NCBI GenBank assembly: GCA_023653785.1
Contig: JAMKCH010057061.1
Span: 29,875 to 93,874 of the forward strand
Direction: 5' to 3'
DNA length: 64,000 nucleotides
From: Ophioderma brevispina
Taxonomy: Eukaryota; Echinodermata; Ophiuroidea; Amphilepidida; Ophiodermatidae
Shown here: positions 1 through 11,918 of the stretch, piece after piece
Layout of the letters: every line of letters starts with the position of its first letter
Position numbering within the stretch: the first letter of the stretch is position 1
Made by a program: the position numbers and the translations under genes
Notes under the pieces: model-generated
The model's input: only the letters and a program-made list of their open reading frames with translations
Databases searched by the model: none
What the model was told of the DNA's origin: nothing

Positions 1-1290
1 ACCTCAAAACCCTATCTGTAAAGTTTCGCGCCAATATTTCAACCCGTTTTGAAATGAGAGCTAAAAACATTTGTAATCCCCATAGAGTACTATATGTAAA
101 AGCAGAGCAAAACTAATATTGGTCGACCAAAATGGGGCATATTTTCGCTCATAACATCCAAACCAAACACCCTTTATAGCCCTAATATTTCACAGGGTAA
201 ATGAGAGAAATAGTAGCTTTCTTCTTATAACCAAAATTTTGACCACTTCGGGTAAAATCTGGGGTCCCTGGGGACGAGGCTATTAGCGATCCGACCATGG
301 ACCTTTAATTTTGGTAAAACATAATGCATTAAACGGTACAATATAAAGTGAATTTGGATGGACACTATAAAATCTGTAGTTTATGGGATTTTGTTGTCAG
401 AATTGCTGCCAGTGTTTTCCTATAAAATTGACAGTGATTTTCCTGTAAATAACCTATAATTGAAATTCCATAATAGTGCATAATAATGTTGATATCATTC
501 AAAGTTCAAATAGGAGCCTCTCTTATAAATTTAGTCGTAATTTTCTGATCCTTTTTAATGTGAAGTCCACTGTATTTTTACAGCGCACGTTATTTCGTCA
601 AATACAAGATGAATTTTAGTAGTGGTAATAAGTTTAAACAAATATACAGACATACGTCTGATAAAAATATGCATTTTTAGCTGTGTACTTTACTAGACGT
701 AGATTGTAAGATGTCTTGATTGTCTAAGCGAATTTCCGGGCGCTGAGCACGGCGAGAAGGAGCCTACGTTTGCCAGTTTTGAAACGCGCCAGTTGAGTTT
801 TATTTTATTATTTTTTTATTGTTTTTATACGTAATAGTTAAAGGTTTTTTTTTTATTTTGTAATGGTACAACTATACGTTTCATTAGAATAATTTCACAA
901 ATACCCTTATTTCATTTGAGAAATGTTAACACAAACATACATGTATTAAGTTACGGTAAATTGTGCAAAAAATAGTAACAATTACTCAGTTTACACCTGT
1001 TTCTGGAAATTAATTGGTTGTTGAAGCTGTAGTTAAGTAAAAAGATTCAAATCAGCTATGTTAGTAATTCAAAGTTATAACAACAAGAAAATTTGTAATA
1101 CCAGAAAGGTCACAAACAATCACTTATGTAGTAACTTATTTTCACTTCTTCATTTTTTTATAGATCAAAAACTTCTTGTTGAAACCCTTTCACATTTTGG
1201 TATTATATTTGTTCATTTTAATTTGCAATATATTAATTTGAAAGGAAAGTAATGCATATAAATTCAATGTTCTTATATATTCCCCGTATA
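1..1290. other. AT-rich sequence, no gene seen
   Basis: No open frame here resembles a known protein. The sequence is AT-rich with homopolymer runs (for example near 780-860) and no clear tandem or inverted repeat. Confidence 0.5.
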
Positions 1291-1368
1291 AAAGATAGCA
1301 TAGTATCGTGGTTATAGGTACTTGGGTTCATATCAGAGGGTCCCAGGTTCGATTCCCAGTTAGATAGG
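1291..1368 (+). repeat. tRNA-like relic (SINE head or tRNA pseudogene)
   Basis: A good RNA polymerase III B-box, GGTTCGATTCC, lies at 1346-1356. About 45 bases upstream is an A-box-like stretch, TAGCATAGTATCGTGG, starting near 1296. The spacing fits a tRNA or a tRNA-derived SINE. The T-arm pairs only at the inner GG/CC and at the outermost base pair, and I cannot build a good acceptor or anticodon stem, so a functional tRNA is unlikely. No second copy of the flanking sequence was seen, so a SINE body cannot be delimited. Confidence 0.45.
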
Positions 1369-1611
1369 CCTACATGTATAAAAGTTACTTGCATGATTAA
1401 TTTACAGCCAAATTAAGATCAATAATGAAATGTAAAATATAGTACCTCAAAATCTTTTTCGTTTTTCCTCTTTTCTTTGCTATATTTCCCCACATACCTA
1501 CGATATTATTTTGAGTTTCATCAACTTAGTTGATTAATAATTAAACTAACTTGATAACTTCTCTGTGTACTTACTAAATAAGCGCAATAAAGTAATGTGA
1601 TTTTGAGTACA

Positions 1612-1840
1612 CACTCCAAAACATAGGGTGTTAAAATTAACACCGCCGGTTTTCTAGGAGGACCACACCAAGAGGGTGTCAAAATTCAACACCTTTGGTG
1701 TTATTGTAACACTATTTGGTGTTAAAATAACACAATAGGGCGTTAAAATAACACAAAAGGTGTTGAATTTTGACATCCTCTTGGTGTGATCCTCCTAGAA
1801 CACCGGCGGTGTTAATTTTAACACCCTAGTTTTTGCAGTG
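1612..1840. mobile_element. Palindromic foldback MITE
   Basis: The two halves are near-perfect reverse complements. The left end reads CACTCCAAAACATAGGGTG and the right end reads CACCCTAGTTTTTGCAGTG. Inside these, each arm repeats blocks such as GGTGTTAAAATTAACACC, CTAGGAGGACCACACCAAGA and a short gtgtcaaaattcaacacc word. The arms are about 85-95 bases with a short AT-rich centre made of further GTGTTAAAATAACAC words. There is no coding capacity, as expected of a non-autonomous DNA element moved in trans. A transcript would form a long hairpin. I could not identify a convincing target-site duplication. Confidence 0.85.
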
Positions 1841-2481
1841 CATGTAGAAAAATTATTATTCACATTATCAGCCATCTCAATTAAAATACATGATTAATTA
1901 CTCATTGAAATTACTCGATGTAATTGAATGCAACCCGATTACACTTCATTTTATTGAGTAGATAGTGGAAATTATTTTCCTTTCAATTCCAATAACGAAA
2001 GCTGTTTAATATCAGAAAATTATCATTCTGCATTTTCAATAAATACCACTTTGATAATCAGAAATATGGCAATTTGAATTGAAATTAAACGTCAGAGGTC
2101 TTTGAAATACAAGTTAACCATTGAGCACCGCATTAGAAATGCCGGCAAACTGCCATCTTAACCTCAAAATGGTTTGTATTTTACTCATAGAAAGTTTTCA
2201 ACTATACTGTACGAGTGCTGTGAGTCCAAAGGTGAAACATATACGCAATGGTCTGTCTGATGACAAAAATCAAATAATATCGTTTGTTTTTACGATTTTT
2301 AGAAACATCATTTGACACTAATTGCCAATATACTCTTCCTATAGTTTTCGTTATTTGAAAGTAGTAAGCCTACATGAATCTTTTATTTATTTCCAATGAC
2401 AATTGGAGCTACTGAAAACTTAATTAATATAAATGTAAAAGATACAATATGATTAAAGAGTTGTTTTTATTTTTTTTATTT
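1841..2481. other. No gene seen
   Basis: AT-rich sequence. A 64-codon open frame at 2121-2315 has no recognisable features and is likely chance. Confidence 0.4.
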
Positions 2482-2539
2482 TATTGAAAATAAAAGTATT
2501 AATTCTAAAATATTGAAAATAAAAGTATTAATTCTAAAA
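2482..2539. repeat. Perfect 29-bp tandem duplication
   Basis: Two back-to-back identical copies (2482-2510 and 2511-2539) of a 29-bp AT-rich unit beginning TATTGAAAATAAAAG. A recent slippage or duplication event is likely. Confidence 0.9.
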
Positions 2540-2634
2540 TACGTGTTGTATGTGTCGAATTAAAATGATTTTCGTCCGAACGCCTCGTAAAATCAATACA
2601 AATATAAATGACTTGATAGTAAGATAAAACTTTA

Positions 2635-2709
2635 TTCTTGATAAAATAGTGATCTTTGATTCCTTTTACTTTCTTCTTGATAAAATAGTGATCTTTGATT
2701 CCTTTTACT
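2635..2709. repeat. 36-bp tandem duplication
   Basis: Two identical 36-bp copies (2635-2670 and 2674-2709) beginning TTCTTGATAAAATAG, separated by three bases. It lies only 95 bases from another perfect tandem duplication. Confidence 0.9.
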
Positions 2710-3938
2710 CTGCAAAAATTATACGCCTTCAAGCAATAAACAGATAAATCACAACTTCTTCCACTTAACGTTTATGGAAGTTATTATGTCCAATAATTCA
2801 CAAAACCCAGGGTTTCAAACGTTAGACATACACTTTGGATGTCCTTAGTGTATTTACACATGTAGGCCGATGCTGCAATTAGGAAATACAGCAAAATACT
2901 GTAAATTTTATGTCCAATTTACTAGGCGTATAAAACGACAACTACTGAAGCTTTTATTCGATTTTTTCGAGTATCAACATTATCGTACATTATTATGAAT
3001 TTTAAATTATACTATTAAGTACTAAGGTTTACAGGAAACATACTATACAGGTTTCCATTCAAATTAATATATTTATATCTTGATGTAATATATTTTACAT
3101 TAAGTATTAAGTATTTGATTAAATCAATTCTAATTACAAAAATAGAAAAAATGGAACCTCATCGGTCCTCTTTTCTAGCTTCTGTCAGAGATGATGACGG
3201 CTAGAAAATCATACAAAAGCATAGTCATTTCTAGCGCCCTCCACAGGCAAAAATATGTTCAACATGTTCAATACCACCGTCCGAGGCGATCGATCGACTC
3301 TTTTTGAGTACGCCAAACAGGCGAATGCGCATTCGTCTCCTTTGACATAGAAACAGAGGACGTTTTTTAGTTTTTGCAAACAGACCAATCACTTTATAAT
3401 TAAATTTGACAAGGAAAACAAAGGATACTTGAATTGAAAGCGTGCTCAAAATGAACAACGTTTCAATGTCCACAATGTACACATAAAATCATTTTCCTAA
3501 AATGTTTCAAATTTTAGATATGAAAGTTCATAATTCTCTAAAACTTCAATCGCCGATATCTCGAAATGTGACTTTTGGTCGATTGGCCTGTTTGGAAGAT
3601 TCGTGCCGATATTGTCCATAAATACATTGGGGTATATTTATTCACGAACCTTCCATACCAAGTTGACCGAACTGGATCGAACATGCGTATGAGTTCAACT
3701 AGGATATGGAGGAGACCGCCTAAATCTACTAATGATCAGGCTTCAGAATGAAGATCAGACAGAACTTTCCGAGCTTCATCCTAATACGTGGATCCAGAGT
3801 TTTTCGGTACAACTCAACTTCCGGTTCTTAAATTTAGAAAATGCTCGATCGACTCATTTCATTTCAAAAAAATAATTTGTGAAGATAAAACTCTCAGGGT
3901 GAATCCATACACTATAATTCATAGAGCCTTTTCGGTTA
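2710..3938. other. No gene seen
   Basis: AT-rich sequence. An 83-codon minus-strand frame at 3231-3482 has no recognised motif. No repeat structure was found. Confidence 0.4.
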
Positions 3939-5385
3939 GTCACGGGCGGACAATTTGAACACTTTAATAACAAGAAAGGCTATAAAAACTCTTGGGCAGG
4001 AACAAGATGTGTTTTTGGCCCTTGAACATGTTTAAATCATTCCTATAATATAGTTTACATAGGAGATTTCCTTTAAATATCATCAATTCTACAAGAATCC
4101 TAAGAAACTCGGTTGTCATGGGTTGTTGCTAAAAATAGAATCAACGATATGTTTGCGTCACAGACGTACGAGATAGATTTTGAGGTTTTCAAATTTTAGT
4201 ACTCGTTTGCAATTTCTATCCGTCGCACCTCAACTTGACAGATACTATCCAGTACATCAGTTAGCTTGGTTAGTTGACTTACTTCACAGGTAGAACGATT
4301 GCCCGAAACAAAAGTGTTACGGACGGATATATTTCACTGTCACGAACGGACATCTAAAGCTAACGAGAAAAGCAACTTTAACATTTATTTACAATTTTGA
4401 ATAGGTAGATGACTACTAAATAACTCCACCTCAATGTGGGAAGAGTTTTTGAAAATCTTAAGGTTTCCTGGTTTTACACGGTAAAACATAACATTTTTGT
4501 CATGGATGGACACATTTTTGTCACGGACGGACACAATCTCTGAGGGAAATTTTTAAAAATTAAACTTCTAAAATTGTGCTCCAAAAGGATGTAAATTGTC
4601 TTTGATACCATGATGATGCATATACTGTAATGCAAAAAGAAAATTGAATTTGTCCCTTTTGATAATTTCAGCTTCTTAAGTTGTTTGGAAGCCTATTGTT
4701 TGGATGATAAACCAATACAAAATAAGCAAATGTCCGCCTGTGACACATTTTGATTATCATTTTTAACAAACTTGTGTCCATTGATTATTATTTTTATATC
4801 AGCATAATATAGCACATGTAGAGGAGTGATAGTTTTCTTCATTTTTCCCTTTCGGCAAGAAGTAGGAAAACTTTTGGGAACTTTTTGTGTTACGAATGGG
4901 CACCTCTGCATGTGAATGCCAACAAGCATGTGGCATGATTGAAAGGAAAATTGTTCCCAGTTTTGCTTTGATTTGATGAAATAATATCCATACTACAAAA
5001 TACTGACACTCAAAAGCATGAAAACGTTTGACAAATTCTCTATTACAATTTCCCCCCCCCCCAAAAAAAAAAAATATCCGTCCGTGACACTATTCTGCAC
5101 CCCTACGACCAAATAGTGTGTTCCAGGACTCGTGGACCTCTCTGCTTTATTTTCACCCATGTTCTACAAGGCAGAGATGTTACTTCAATTTTTTCACAAA
5201 CATGCTAACACTAAATCGATTCTCCATGTTCCTCTTCTAATTTGAATGAACTTTTCATTCTTTCTAATTTGAATAAATTTTTCAATCTGCTGAATCATGG
5301 CATTTACCATGTTGGTTTTCGAATTCACCCACACACGCAGAAGATGGTACTTTATTTCTACGGCCGGCGGGTTGTGAACGGACAC
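3939..5385. repeat. Cluster of a 14-bp motif near GTCACGGACGGACA
   Basis: Close variants of GTCACGGACGGACA occur at 3939, 4316, 4339, 4499, 4520, 4889 and 5372 on the plus strand, and at 4731 and 5075 on the minus strand. The exact consensus is at 4520-4533; others differ by one to four bases. Spacing is irregular, with two close pairs (4316/4339 and 4499/4520). Nine such GC-richer words in 1.45 kb of AT-rich DNA are unlikely by chance. The cluster could be a set of protein-binding sites or a decayed minisatellite. It could also be the trace of a repetitive coding sequence. No function can be assigned from sequence alone. Confidence 0.6.
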
Positions 5386-8346
5386 CCTGTGCGGATTGCC
5401 CAAAACTTTTTCAAAGATACAATCCCGAGCCAGATATTGAAGTTGTACCAAAAGAAATTCAAATTCCCTTTTAGCATGGGCGAGGGAAACCCAGGATGGG
5501 GGGGACGTTTTCTTTTTGTTAGACGAGACGTCGACATTGTCGACTATATGTTTGAATCATTTTTTACCAAACTACCAAACATTGATAACAATGATCAAAG
5601 GGTTTAAGGAGAGATAATTTCAAAGACGAAGAATCCTGTGAAGCATTAAAAGCTGAGGAAAAAATGATCAATTCCCCGTCAATTGCCAAAACAAAGGTCA
5701 TTGATTCTTGACCATTTTTTTTGTTTTTTCAAATGGTAACAAAAAGTCGCATTAGTAATCGTATTAGCCAAAAGCAGGGAACTAATTATAATGTAAGATT
5801 ATTTTTCTGTAATCATAACCCACCCCCAACCCACCGCCAACCATTTTTAACACCCCCCCAAACCGGCCGTAACACCTGCCACCACCCCCATGACTAGTAA
5901 TAGTTTTAAACATCCAGAGAAAGATGAGAAAGAATGAGGTGGTTCGACTGCTACTTCACTTCAAAAGATAACGTTTTCAATAAACCGCCTATTCATCTCA
6001 ATCGGCTTAAATCTAATCGATTGGACCAAAGATTTACGCTAACCTCTACTTGCTGGAGACATTACAGACACCTGTCTTGAAATCCAGAACATTCCAATAC
6101 CATTGTTCATTGGTATTTGCACAGGTTCTATACACTATGGTTGGTGACCAGTACGCGAACTACTCGCCTGCACCGTCTAAACAACTTTGAGCCCAAATTT
6201 TCAAAGTATTTTGGCCCTTTGGACACTTTCTTCTTCTGACACAAAAAGGGTATAGTTTGAGTTGTTTTGAAAATGCATTTACTAATCATTCATCATAATC
6301 ACTTTCACAGGAAATAACCTGTATTTGTAAAATTAGGCTAAATATAACAATCTTTATTATTGACCCCCAAACCTTGAATCAAAATCAATGTTAGCTTAAC
6401 CGAAAAGGGTCGATTTTGCTATTTCTATCATTTCTTTTTCTTTCTTTCTTTTCTCTTTCCTTGTCTTTTCGTTAAAAAGCCACGGTATTTCCTCAATATT
6501 TCGCAACGATTAAAATAAATAACAATCAGCAGAAACAAAACCGCGGAGTTCATTGCCCGCAGAGATCTTTATCTGGCAAATTAATAATCTATTTTAGTGG
6601 GAGTGTCAAAATTGTGTTGTGGAAACCTTCCCGAATCGCAGGCCCAGCTTGAGGCGGTTGAACACATTTACTACTTCAAAAGGTCCAATCGGAGTGGCCC
6701 TTGAGTTTCCTAACAAGAGCTGATGAATGAGGGTATTCCTGGGTAATCGGATTGCAAATGAGCCATCTCCTTCTTATCTTCTCATCTTCTCTGAGTTAAT
6801 CCAAAAGATTGAGTGATACATCCACAAGAACTGATTTGGCGCCGGAGCCCATTATTTAAAGATTTATAGTAGATCCCAACCATCGGTCACCGTAGGGAAA
6901 AGTTTTTTGGACAGAGTCGATTAGTTGGGATAGGGCCGACAAAAAGAAAACATGAGGCCCGATCGATTTCACCTGTTTCATGAATTGAGATAATCTGGCT
7001 TTTCATGTTGCCTTAATTTTTCCAAAGACTTGTTGTTCATTCTATTCAAAACACGGGCGCTTAAAAGTCATAACATTCAACTCACCTTTACATTGATACC
7101 ACTACAGCAAATACACAATGTTTGAGAGCTATGTTTTTGTACTACAATCGCTACGCCTGACTTGAATGCTTTCATGTGAGCATATATTGATTTCTTCTCT
7201 CTGTTCTCTCTGTCTATCGGACTAAGCAATTTTCAATAGATTTAGCTTTGAAATTTTTAATCCGATTTTAATATTTCCAACCACCACTCACTGCACATGC
7301 CCGCTCCCCTCAATATCACTACCTCATACCTTCGGAAAAGACTAGAGTGACAAACGATTTTGACTCTACTATACATTAAATCGTCCCACAAAAGTTTTTC
7401 TTTGAAGAAGGGATGGACCTGCTCGCCAATTTTTCCGAGTCTTTAAATAATATTTTATTAACAAAGGTTTTTCGTTAGGGATGTTAAATGTCAATTTAAG
7501 TTTGTTATCTTGACTTTTCACTTGAGCTTCCCTTTTTAACCATCCCATGTATGCACTATGCTGGTCTGCGGTTGTCTCATCGTCTCACCAAAATCGGGTT
7601 GAGATTGAAAAACCTCTATATAGATTTCGCCATTCGCCGACGGTATTTTTTAAGAACAGTTAGGCCCTGGTCGTCAACTATCTTCATCTAAAGATAAAAG
7701 AGATAAAGAACCACTATTTAGTTTTTGACTAAATGGATTTTTGTTTCTTTTACTGAAATTTTTCCTCGATAAAGTTGTTGGAATCTATGGAGTGTAGAAG
7801 AAATTGTTTTCCAAATTACTTTTAGAAAATAACAACTTTCATTTTGTAGTAACTACAAATTAATAAATACTAATAATAATACTCTAACAGTGGAATAGGG
7901 AGAAATATTAATTATTCGTTAGGTTATAATTAGTTTTTTATTCAAAATAATATTCATAGCCCTTTGATTAAAAAAATTCTAGAGATTATCCTTCCATTTT
8001 TGCATAACTTTTGTTATCCAACGAAAGAAAACCGCAAACTACAAAGGGATAGATTTCAAAGATTCAAATTTTTTTTCTTGAATACTTTCTGAGTGAAGAA
8101 ACAAAACCCAATTTCGCCCTAACGTAGGGGATTCATCATAATAATAACATAATCACAACAACAAATCCCCCAAAATGAAAATTAGAAAAACCTAAAAAAA
8201 ATTAGCAAATTAATAAGTTGTATTATTCACGATAAAATATTATTGTAATAGTTTGGGGAATGCAGTGACCCTTAAGGACTATCAGTTCAATTTTTAACAA
8301 GAGATGTTAAACTTTTTTCAAGAATATTTTTAATAACCACCTTTGG
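5386..8346. other. No recognised gene; C-rich and CT-rich patches
   Basis: A 121-codon plus frame (5242-5607) ends here and matches no family I know. A C-rich patch lies at 5819-5892 and a pyrimidine-rich run at about 6428-6465. The rest is unstructured AT-rich sequence. Confidence 0.4.
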
Positions 8347-8660
8347 TACACTACACAAGCAGAGGGTGTTTTGAATCAATCCCAGATGCATAACACTGGT
8401 GCCTATATAACCGTACGGTACTAACACATGTCCAGTACTTAGGGATAAAGATGTGTCCAAAAGTTTAAGAATCACAAGATATTTCATAATCATGTAAACA
8501 ATTCCCTTAGCAACTAATGCTTAGGGGCCAATGAGCGTTTAAGTATGTTTTTTGTTGTGTTAAAATATGAGTTTATGGGATCACATACCCTATTGAGGTG
8601 ATTTTCCCAAAACTGGTGCATTTGGGAGTGGACTGTCAAAATACTATCGGACTAAAAAGA
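8347..8660 (+). repeat. Dispersed repeat A, copy 1
   Basis: This block matches 50545-50860 in the same orientation. Shared words include CCAAAAGTTTAAGAA, GTACTTA/GGGATAAA-type strings, GGGATCACAT and TTTCCCAAAACT. The copies are diverged with many small indels. Each copy lies a few hundred bases from a copy of the 8.85-kb MITE, but on opposite sides of it, so the two may be parts of a larger unit that has been rearranged. Confidence 0.75.
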
Positions 8661-8851
8661 ACATACAACGTAAACTTAGCACAAACATACCTCTATATGT
8701 GCAGTGGATAAAGAGCTCCAGCGCGAGTTTATCTGGATGATGGGCTGGACTTGATAGGACACAACTGAACACTCTGTTGAGCCATAGCGAGCTAGAGGAA
8801 GTATTTAGAAGATATAAATTTTAATACCAATATAATTCATAATCATTATTA

Positions 8852-9716
8852 CAGGGGGAGTCCAAACAACTTGACCCTGCTTGTATTCGCCATTTTTATT
8901 TTGGAGGTAAACACATATCTAACTAATTGGTATTAAAAACTGAAAGCTTAGTGCTAGGTAATCTTAATTTGCCGCAAAGATCATTCACATCGGTTGAGTA
9001 TAGACCGAGCTTCAGTCGTTTGAATCAAGGAGTCTTTTGCGCTCTGTCCACGGATTCACATTAAAATGAATGGCGGTCAGAGAAGCAAATCAGTGTCCAG
9101 AAGAAAATCGGACTATTTATTGACTGCAGAATAAATATGGCGCTATTTAACCCCACAAAATTCAGTCACAATTTACCACCAATGCCCTCTTAACATTTCT
9201 ACTTCCTCATCACTCATAAAAATCATTTGAAAAATAAATTAACTTGATACATGTATCAGTTCTGGAGGAGTTGAATGAATCATACCATATGAAGGAACAG
9301 ACATCGGTGACAACCTTTTGAGGTTTAAAGTATTGTCTATATTTTCATACCAAAATATGCCACATCTTGAAAAAAGTGTTTCTTATAAAACTAGCCCTTT
9401 TCACTGGCTTTTACACCTTTGAGATACCACTTTATTTGACATAAACATAAACATACCCGTATCATCATTTTGGGGAGTCATATGCTTAGTTAACCGCCGT
9501 ACATTCAAATGGGAATCCGTGGATAGGGGTAAAAGCTGACTGCTTGATTCAAAAGAATGTAGCTCGGCCTATACTTATCCGATTGGAATTATCTTTGCAG
9601 CAAATTAAAGATAATGAAATAAGCTGTCCGATGATACCACATATGTTAGATATGTATTATTTAAAATTGCAAAATGGCGGACACAATCAAGGTCAATTTT
9701 TTTTTGACTCACCCTG
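8852..9716. mobile_element. MITE with TA target site and about 130-bp terminal inverted repeats
   Basis: The element starts CAGGGGGAGTCCAAAC and ends GACTCACCCTG, with TA immediately outside both ends, the target-site signature of Tc1/mariner-type insertion. The terminal inverted repeats extend roughly 130 bases inward: the left arm includes ACTTGACCCTGCTTGT and the right arm the matching TCAAGGTCAA region and CTTTGCAGCAAATTAAAG. The interior has no transposase. A second, inverted and truncated copy lies at 49636-50336, which confirms the element as a repeat family. It is probably non-autonomous and mobilised by a Tc1/mariner transposase encoded elsewhere. Confidence 0.85.
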
Positions 9717-9718
9717 TA

Positions 9719-10282
9719 TATTCAATAAAAAAGCAGGATGTTTTCCCAATCTAGCCCGCTATACTTTAGGGTCCAGTTGCCATGTTTTTACCGTTGTAAT
9801 AATCTTTTAATTCTTAACATTGTTTATCCAAAAATAACGTTGAAGCTGTGATGTCATGCAGTTATTTAACTTATGGCGTAATAGTGACGTAACAATGTGA
9901 ATATTTGTACACATTTTTGATACCAATTGAAAGAAGAAACTCAAAGCTATCCTGTGGTAGCAAATTTATAGGAGTCAAATTTTGAATAAGGAAAATTTAA
10001 CAGGGTGGTAACCATATTCCTTTGGGTGTGTTGTTACAAAAATGGTTCAGGTGGTCAAGGGTTATAGATGCACTGCCCAAAAATGAGTAGGATACAGTTT
10101 GTGCACTGTCTACTTATTTCTGATTACATCTAAGGGAGAGCACATTAGAGGTGCACTTTTGTTAACGAGGTAGTGGTGCACTGTTCGTCTATGGGGTAAG
10201 ATGCCTTTAACATTTCAGTGTAGGTCTTCTGCACTCCAAGCATCGAATAGTTTGTAATTTATTCGTGATCACGACATGACAT
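9719..10282. other. No gene seen
   Basis: Nothing recognisable between the MITE and the CTAA microsatellite. Confidence 0.4.
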
Positions 10283-10300
10283 AACTAACTAACTAACTAG

Positions 10301-10331
<31 letters not shown>

Positions 10332-10345
10332 GCTAGCTAACTAAT
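10283..10345. repeat. (CTAA)n microsatellite
   Basis: About fifteen CTAA/CTAG units, with CTAG variants interspersed. Confidence 0.95.
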
Positions 10346-11344
10346 CCTCCTTTCGAAGATTTTCTTTCAGGTTTCTTTAATAGCAAGCAATGCAAAATTA
10401 TATAAGTTATACCATACATAACATTACATGCCTTATCGCAATATAAGTTTAAATCCGGTATGATACATACCATTACATGTCTTGCCAATGATCTCTTGGC
10501 ACCGGCAATAAGTTTATCTGGTATTACACTGCCCCCTGTCATGACTGAAAGAATAACGGCGGATGTTCAGTGTACACCATTTTTAAATACATTTTACTCG
10601 ATACTTTGGAAAAGAGCGCCCCTAAAGAATTCACGGGAAAAACAAGGATCTCTAGTGATTTTAAGGAATATTAGCCCAAAGACCTGTCACGAACTTCTTT
10701 TGCGTAAATATTTCCACATCAGTATGCGACAACCAAATAAGATTAGAAATCATTCCACCCAAAAAGATGCTATATCCCTAATGTCCCTTAACTGTATTTA
10801 AATGCACTTTTGACCAAAAAAAAAAACCTAGCGGACCCCTTTCTTGGATTAGGGGAAAAAATAATGCAATTCCGTGACCGTGGAGAGCAAGGTTCATTTC
10901 TCAGTGGACTTCTATGAAGGTTAAAGGTGGATGGCCCGATCGACGACCCAGTCCCCTTTTTTTCTCCATGAAAATTGAGATTTTGGTATCAAAAAAAATG
11001 CATTATTTTCTCAATAGGCAAGTGAAATTTAAGGCCCAGAAAATGTTTTATTTTGATGATATGAAAAAAAAGTTCCCAGATGGGGTCGACCACATGTATT
11101 AAAAGGAATTGTCCTATGGGCCAATTTAGTAATGTTTGCTTCTACTCTACAAAAGAAGGATGGACAACTCTAACTACAGTCACATGACAAGCACATGTAC
11201 ATGCAGTCCCCGCTATACTGCCACGGTTGTTTGGGGCTCTCCAAAGTGATGCAAATCAGGTAATTTTAGGCATAATAAGATTCATACAAATTAAATGCTG
11301 AATGTTACAACTTATGCCTTATCCATTTGGCCTGATCATGTTCA
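10346..11344. other. No recognised gene
   Basis: A 113-codon plus frame at 10460-10801 carries no motif I recognise and has no supporting context. The remainder is AT-rich with A-runs near 10816. Confidence 0.4.
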
Positions 11345-11680
11345 TTTTATCGGCATATGAACGCTGCTCTGAAAATCATCATTCGCAAGTTAATTTGGGA
11401 CAACAAAGGTATCAACATAAATGGTGAAAGACTGAGCCATCTCCGGGTCGCAGATGATATTGTCATCCTTTCTGAAGACCGCAATGAAGTAGAAACCATG
11501 ATACAGGAATTTGATTGTGAAAGTAACAGTGTGGGATTAAAAGAACATCATGCGAAAAACATGTTCTATTGTTACACCACTAAGATGACTATCTACTTCA
11601 ACCAAAATGATTTAGAGGAGGAAGTTTATGCATACGCATCTGCAGAACTTGTAGGATTTCTAGTGATCCTTGTGCACTAG
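11345..11680 (+). pseudogene. RTE-like LINE reverse transcriptase fragment
   Basis: The 107-codon frame holds a palm-domain segment of a non-LTR reverse transcriptase. The string WDNKGININGERLSHLR followed by VADDIVILSE matches the RTE-clade pattern in which the catalytic box is normally FADD. The conserved downstream stretch ending SVGLKEHHAKN follows about 35 residues later. The first residue of the catalytic box is Val instead of the usual Phe or Tyr, while both Asp residues remain. The fragment begins abruptly inside the palm and lacks the endonuclease, fingers and thumb, so it is a dead piece. Absence of stops over more than 100 codons suggests either recent insertion or chance. Confidence 0.85.
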
Positions 11681-11765
11681 GCCCAGTTTCCTCTTGTCTA
11701 ACGTTATTCTATTTTGGTGTTCTTTGAATAGCGTACCACAATAGATAAAATACATCTAACAGATG

Positions 11766-11918
11766 TGGGAGGAGAGAGAGAGAGGGGGAGAGGGAGAAAT
11801 CGAGAGCGGTAAGAGAGAGAAAGAGAGGGAGAGAGAGTGGGAGAGAGAGCGAGAGAGGGAGAGAGAGAGAGAGAGAGGCAGAGAGAAGGAGAAGAAGGAA
11901 AAGAGAGATGGAAGAAAA
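11766..11918. repeat. (GA)n-rich purine tract
   Basis: About 150 bases of imperfect GA/GGGA repeats on the plus strand. Long purine/pyrimidine tracts of this kind can form triplex DNA. The Ser/Leu-rich open frame read on the minus strand across it is an artefact of the repeat. Confidence 0.95.

Noticed and set aside
10283..10345. Regular repeat that might be taken for a CRISPR or telomeric array
   Set aside because: Plain 4-bp microsatellite without spacers; the genome is eukaryotic.
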